Positions 18,926 through 22,616 of a DNA stretch of 22,616 bases are shown here, in pieces; position 1 is the stretch's first letter; every line of letters starts with the position of its first letter. Made by a program: the position numbers and the translations under genes. Source of the stretch: DAONBD01 sp964525485 (GTDB lineage Bacteria > Patescibacteriota > Gracilibacteria > UBA1369 > LOWO2-01-FULL-3); the NCBI GenBank assembly GCA_964525485.1, contig CAZGHH010000016.1:1-22616 (forward strand), written 5' to 3'. Below the pieces are notes generated by a model, which was not told the origin of the DNA, did no database searches, and was given only the letters and a program-made list of their open reading frames with translations.

Positions 18926-21208
18926 ATGTACTCATTCCGACCAAAAAATCCGATCAATAAATTAACAGTACTATCCATAGGAGCGGCTGTTTTGACAGCA
19001 ATACTTATTCTAAGACTTTTTTATCTCCAGGTTATTATGGGCGATCACTACAGAGATATCGCCGCAAAAGAACACTATGGATACACTGAACTCCCGGCAC
19101 GTAGAGGCGAAATAGTTATAAAAGACTATCACTCTAATGAAGAGTTTTTGCTAGCCACAAACATCACCCTCGAGACCATGTATGCCGACCCGGCAATCAT
19201 CACAGCCCCTCAACAAATAGTGGAAACAATCACGCCCCTCATATACAACAAATCAAAAGAACGCGCCAAGGACGATTTTCGTATTTCAGAAGCGGCAAAA
19301 CGGCTTCCCGCAGAAATAACTGAAGAAGAAAAACAGACTATTTTAAAAGCAAAAACGGATGATGAATTATATGCGGAATTCAAAGGAAATTTCCTTGAAA
19401 AAATAAGCCAAAAAAAACGTCCGCAAATTATACTCGCAGACAATCTGACTTCGGATGAAATAAATAAAATAAATTCATTTAAATTAAACGGGATAGAAGT
19501 AAAAATTGATACTCTATACGCATACCCTCCAAGAATAACAAGCACACAAGCGGCGGCAGAACACCTGGCCCCTATTATAAAAATCCCGACAAAAAAACTC
19601 GAGCAAATACTACAAGGCAAAAATAGATACGTGGTAATTGCCGAGAAATTAGACCCGGACGTCTCACAAAAAATTCATGAACTTTTCAATAAAGACAAAA
19701 AAACATACGCCGGAATAGGAATGAAAGAAGAATATTTGCGCTACTATCCTGAAAACACATTGGGAGCAAACATAGTGGGATTCGTAGACGGGCAAGGGTT
19801 TGGACAATATGGAATAGAAGGAACTTTTAATACAGAGCTTTCAGGTAAAAAAGGGACTTTCCAGGCTCAAAAAGACTCAATGGGAAGACAAGTAATTATG
19901 GGTGAAAGCGTAATAGAACCTGCAATCGATGGGCAAGACGTGGTATTAACAATAGATCGTTCCATCCAACAATTTCTCGAAAAAACAATGGCCGCTGATA
20001 CGAGAGAATACAATGCAGACTCCGGCCAAGCTATAGTAATGGACCCAAAAACCGGGAATGTTTTGGCAATGGTTAACTACCCAACATTCAATCCAAACGA
20101 ATTCACAGCCATATACCAAAAAGTATACATCAGCTTTACCCCGGAGGAGATTGCCCAGCTAGTCCCAACAAAATCAGAAGGCCTATACATGTTCTACCGA
20201 AACAAAGATACTCACGACTTTTATTATGTATTTGAAGAGAAAGTGTTAGACGAAAACGGAATAGCAAAAACCGAATATTACAGATACGAAAACTACGTCG
20301 GTCCGGAAGCCTATCAAAACAAAATAGTCTCTCTGCCGTACGAACCAGGTTCAACATTCAAACCAATCATCATGTCGATAGCGATAGATGACGGAGATTT
20401 GACCCCTAACTCTACATTCAACGACTACGGCCCTATCGGAGTGGACTGGAACAAACACACCGGAAAATATGATTATTTTATACACAACTCTCTCGACAGA
20501 TATTACGGCCCGGGAACGACAATGATAAAGGTTTTACAAGAATCTCTAAATACGGGAATGACATTCGTGGCAAAAACAATAGGCCCGGCACTAATGTACA
20601 ATTATCTTTTGAAATACGGATTCACGGAGAGAACGGATATAGAATTTTCGAACGAAGCCAAGGGACAACTTTCTTACTATGAAAAATGGACGGAATCCGA
20701 ATTGGCTACAAGGTCATTCGGACAAGGTCTCACCGTCACCTTGCTTCAACTGGCAAATGCATATTGCACAATCGCAAATGGAGGAATTTTAATGAAACCA
20801 CATGTGGTAGCGGAAATTCGCGACGAAAAAGGGAAAATTACAAAAAGTGAACCATATCAAATACGTCGAGTCATATCTGAAGAAACTTCCGCAAAACTCC
20901 GAGCAATGCTGGCCGCCACCGTAGAAAGTGGTGTAGCTGTAAATGCAAAACTGCCAACACATTTCGTAGCCGGAAAAACAGGAACGTCTCAAACATATAA
21001 AAACGGTGTAGCTCTCACAGGAGCCGGCACCACGATTGGTTCATTTTGCGGCTTCGGTCCGGTCGATGATCCGAAATTCGTAATATGTGTAAAATTTGAC
21101 CGACCCCGTTCAACAGTCTGGGGAGACCCCACCGCCGCAAAAACATCTTCAAAAATCACCAGCTTCCTCTACAACTACTACAATATTCCGCCTGACAAAA
21201 AACAATAG
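18926..21208 (+). CDS. Class B penicillin-binding protein (peptidoglycan transpeptidase)
   Basis: The enzyme cross-links peptidoglycan outside the membrane, in the elongation (PBP2/MrdA) or division (FtsI) machinery. The 760-residue protein has a cytoplasmic stub, one transmembrane anchor (about 13-37), the class B N-terminal motif PARRGEI (58-64), a long pedestal domain, and a transpeptidase domain with S476-T-F-K479 (YEPGSTFKP), S540-L-N542 and K684-T-G-T687 (AGKTGTSQ). Between NYPTFNPNEF and the STFK motif there are about 80 residues where most relatives have about 35, so an extra tyrosine-rich subdomain is inserted. The pedestal is also enlarged. No mreC, rodA or ftsW lies nearby to decide between the two roles. 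The 119-aa gene ends convergently 9 bases away. Confidence 0.93.
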   Translation: MYSFRPKNPINKLTVLSIGAAVLTAILILRLFYLQVIMGDHYRDIAAKEHYGYTELPARRGEIVIKDYHSNEEFLLATNITLETMYADPAIITAPQQIVETITPLIYNKSKERAKDDFRISEAAKRLPAEITEEEKQTILKAKTDDELYAEFKGNFLEKISQKKRPQIILADNLTSDEINKINSFKLNGIEVKIDTLYAYPPRITSTQAAAEHLAPIIKIPTKKLEQILQGKNRYVVIAEKLDPDVSQKIHELFNKDKKTYAGIGMKEEYLRYYPENTLGANIVGFVDGQGFGQYGIEGTFNTELSGKKGTFQAQKDSMGRQVIMGESVIEPAIDGQDVVLTIDRSIQQFLEKTMAADTREYNADSGQAIVMDPKTGNVLAMVNYPTFNPNEFTAIYQKVYISFTPEEIAQLVPTKSEGLYMFYRNKDTHDFYYVFEEKVLDENGIAKTEYYRYENYVGPEAYQNKIVSLPYEPGSTFKPIIMSIAIDDGDLTPNSTFNDYGPIGVDWNKHTGKYDYFIHNSLDRYYGPGTTMIKVLQESLNTGMTFVAKTIGPALMYNYLLKYGFTERTDIEFSNEAKGQLSYYEKWTESELATRSFGQGLTVTLLQLANAYCTIANGGILMKPHVVAEIRDEKGKITKSEPYQIRRVISEETSAKLRAMLAATVESGVAVNAKLPTHFVAGKTGTSQTYKNGVALTGAGTTIGSFCGFGPVDDPKFVICVKFDRPRSTVWGDPTAAKTSSKITSFLYNYYNIPPDKKQ

Positions 21209-21217
21209 AAATCGTAT

Positions 21218-21577
21218 TTATTGATCGCTATACAAAACCTCTTTACCCGGAACGGATCCTGGAAAACTCAAAGCAAAAGCCGCTTTTCCTAGCTTCAATC
21301 TGACTGCATTCAAAATAGCCTCAACTTCAGCAGGAGTAATTTCCCCAGCTCTTTCCATTTTGATAATCGGCACATTATGAGCAATATTCAAAGCATGAGT
21401 ATACACAAATCCCTCCGGTAATTTCGGAGTAAGACTTCCTGGGACATAAGACATTCCTTCGGCAGATTTTTCATCAGTACCCTGTGCGTACCATATAAAA
21501 TGACCTGGGAGTGAAGAATTATTCAGAGGATGAGTAGGATCTCCGGGGATAGGACCTCCGGGAAGTTGAAAACCCAT
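21218..21577 (-). CDS. 119-residue protein, unknown
   Basis: I recognise no family. The first half is rich in Pro and Gly (MGFQLPGGPIPGDPTHPLNN) with aromatic residues in HFIWYAQGTDEK; the second half has a likely helix (TPAEVEAILNAVRLKLGKAAFAL) and ends in SFPGSVPGKEVLYSDQ. It lacks a signal peptide and a clear membrane segment. It has its own divergent promoter region shared with the gene at 21731 and converges with the PBP gene with only 9 bases between stops. Confidence 0.6.
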   Translation of the reverse strand: MGFQLPGGPIPGDPTHPLNNSSLPGHFIWYAQGTDEKSAEGMSYVPGSLTPKLPEGFVYTHALNIAHNVPIIKMERAGEITPAEVEAILNAVRLKLGKAAFALSFPGSVPGKEVLYSDQ

Positions 21578-21606
21578 ATTTTTAAGGTTATTAAAATCAG
21601 GGAGGA

Positions 21607-21635
21607 ATTCTCTCAGCTCTATTTAAAAAAGTCAA
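21607..21635 (-). promoter_or_regulatory. Promoter of the 119-aa gene
   Basis: On the minus strand, TTGACT (21630-21635) is followed after 17 bp by a moderate -10, GAGAAT (21607-21612). The start codon lies 30 bases further on. Confidence 0.4.
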
Positions 21636-21669
21636 CAAACAAACCTTTTAGACTTTAATAAGACTAGTA

Positions 21670-21698
21670 TTGACTTTTTAGAAAATTTAACGCAAAAT
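21670..21698 (+). promoter_or_regulatory. Promoter of the 256-aa gene
   Basis: TTGACT (21670-21675) and a moderate -10, CAAAAT (21693-21698), are 17 bp apart. An ACTAGT hexamer (21663-21668) lies directly before the -35 box. The leader is AT-rich and ends CCAATTAAAAC before the ATG. Confidence 0.45.
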
Positions 21699-21730
21699 AG
21701 CCCTCCAAAATTTAAAAAACCAATTAAAAC

Positions 21731-22501
21731 ATGCCAGACAGAATAACATCGTCATCAAATATTGGGACTCCTGACGAACGAGAACCGGATTTACAGGCTT
21801 TAAAAGAAGACCCTACAACGATGACAGGAAAAGCCAGCCTAACAATCGTTCAAGGAATCCTAAGAGCAACTACACGGCATGATGTCCTTAGTATTCTAGG
21901 TAAATTAGCCGATGAATTTGGAGTAAAGGTTTCATTACCGGAAGAAAAAACATCAACATCGTCAGTAAACGATCCAAAAACATCGATTATAAAACCACCG
22001 CAAAAATCGAGAAGAAATGATGGGCGTTCTACATTTGATAAATTCGGCAGAATAACCGTCAGAGAATTGCCGGAATTCGCAAGACACGATTCCCTTTTTG
22101 TACAAAGCAAAACAACCGAAGAAGGCAAGATTCTGGTTATAATGAGTAGATTTCCGATTTTACTGGAAGGATTTACATTATTAAAGGGAAGGTATCCCTC
22201 AAATACAGGCTCACAACATATTGGAAAAACTCGCATCGTACAATTGAGAGAAATTCTTTCCCCAGCCCAAGAAGAATTAAGAGCAAAAATGCAAAAAAGA
22301 AAAAGGAATAACACTTTAAACGATACCGTAGGGGTACATCAAATAGATGATATTGTTATTTTGACAGATGAAAAAGAGCCAAAAAATCATAAAGGAGCAT
22401 TGTGGAAAAGGACAGTCCAGTTCGGCACGCAACAAGATTACAAGGAGTGGATTACAACCCTGCAAGAAGCAATAAACGAACATCAAAAAAAACAGGCTTA
22501 G
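21731..22501 (+). CDS. 256-residue basic protein, unknown
   Basis: No family is recognised. An N-terminal polar region is followed by a predicted helix pair (SLTIVQGILRATTRHDVLS, ILGKLADEFGVKV), a disordered Ser/Thr/Lys linker (about 72-100), and a C-terminal region with beta-like stretches (KILVIMSRFPILLEGFTLL) and a very basic segment (RAKMQKRKRNN). The C-terminus is helical (YKEWITTLQEAINEHQKKQ). The basic patches would allow nucleic-acid binding, but no known motif supports it. There is no signal peptide or membrane span. It is the last protein gene before a convergent tRNA gene. Confidence 0.65.
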   Translation: MPDRITSSSNIGTPDEREPDLQALKEDPTTMTGKASLTIVQGILRATTRHDVLSILGKLADEFGVKVSLPEEKTSTSSVNDPKTSIIKPPQKSRRNDGRSTFDKFGRITVRELPEFARHDSLFVQSKTTEEGKILVIMSRFPILLEGFTLLKGRYPSNTGSQHIGKTRIVQLREILSPAQEELRAKMQKRKRNNTLNDTVGVHQIDDIVILTDEKEPKNHKGALWKRTVQFGTQQDYKEWITTLQEAINEHQKKQA

Positions 22502-22565
22502 AGAACACTTGCCGACCTCTGACGAGTTAAAAAACACCGCGTTACCACCACAACGAACTCTTCTC

Positions 22566-22616
22566 TGGCAGGCCCAAGAGGATTTGAACCCCTACTTTTG
22601 GTTTTGGAGACCAACG
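22566..22616 (-). tRNA. tRNA-Trp (CCA anticodon), 5' part outside the window
   Basis: Read on the minus strand, the anticodon arm is TTGGT-CTCCAAA-ACCAA with anticodon CCA. The T arm is AGGGG-TTCAAAT-CCTCT with one G-U pair, then the acceptor 3' strand TGGGCCT, discriminator G and an encoded CCA tail. The sequence around the anticodon matches bacterial tRNA-Trp (GGTCTCCAAAACC). The D arm and the 5' acceptor strand lie beyond the right edge. The 64 bases between this gene and the 256-aa gene show no terminator. Confidence 0.9.

Noticed and set aside
21218..22501. Toxin-antitoxin or phage identity for the small unknown genes near the right edge
   Set aside because: The genes are divergent rather than overlapping, and neither has a recognisable toxin, antitoxin, integrase or structural motif; the tRNA end shows no repeated attachment site within the window.
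1..22616. Alternative genetic code with UGA as Gly (Gracilibacteria/Absconditabacteria)
   Set aside because: Conserved genes are full length under the standard code, TGA terminates ndk at its expected end, and Trp codons are TGG.

Overview
This 22.6 kb window is a compact, AT-rich bacterial chromosome segment. It reads in the standard genetic code: UGA ends genes such as ndk, and Trp is UGG throughout. Most start codons have no Shine-Dalgarno sequence and sit behind A/T-rich leaders. The gene set looks like a candidate-phyla-radiation (Patescibacteria) genome, perhaps Peregrinibacteria: small size-economical genes, a split transketolase, archaeal-like GTP-PEPCK, many unrecognised small proteins and loop expansions in housekeeping enzymes. 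The lineage is an inference from style; no marker rRNA is present. The standard code argues against Gracilibacteria/Absconditabacteria.

Layout. Bases 1-1232 (-): rRNA uracil-5-methyltransferase, cut at the left edge. 1375-1659 (+): small two-helix membrane protein with its own terminator. 1758-3460 (+): a trpR-trpB unit with promoter, a trp-operator-like palindrome, and what looks like a ribosome-dependent attenuator built into the 3' end of trpR. 3556-10939 (-): a metabolic block read as tktN, lepB, tktC, a 96-aa Cys protein, pckG, prs, rpiB, rpe, closed by a strong terminator. 11063-11269 (+): small acidic protein. 11286-12834 (-): rmlC-rmlB. 12882-13304 (-): three tiny overlapping ORFs behind one near-leaderless promoter. 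13532-14014 (-): ndk. 14180-15634 (-) and 15794-16618 (+): divergent unknown genes. 16626-18008 (-): M16 peptidase carrying an in-frame tandem repeat. 18182-18517 (-): a second TrpR-family regulator preceded by a perfect 32-bp palindrome. 18926-21208 (+): class B penicillin-binding protein. 21218-21577 (-) and 21731-22501 (+): divergent unknowns. 22566-22616 (-): 3' part of tRNA-Trp(CCA).

The genes make sense together. PEPCK feeds gluconeogenesis; transketolase, Rpe and RpiB run the non-oxidative pentose phosphate branch to ribose-5-phosphate; Prs makes PRPP; Ndk balances nucleoside triphosphates. RmlB/RmlC make dTDP-rhamnose for surface polysaccharide, and the PBP and signal peptidase serve the envelope. 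TrpB alone, with no TrpA nearby, makes Trp from indole and serine, and its gene is linked to a Trp repressor as in the chlamydial trpRBA arrangement.

The most interesting signals are: (1) the predicted attenuator in which trpR itself serves as the leader peptide for trpB; (2) two TrpR paralogues, each with a palindrome just downstream of its -10 box, the second having lost one of the two Trp-sandwiching arginines; (3) a ~45-bp dispersed palindromic repeat that lies at two gene junctions of the pentose block and supplies the C-terminus of one transketolase half; (4) related in-frame Gly/Asp-rich coding repeats in the M16 peptidase and in RmlB.
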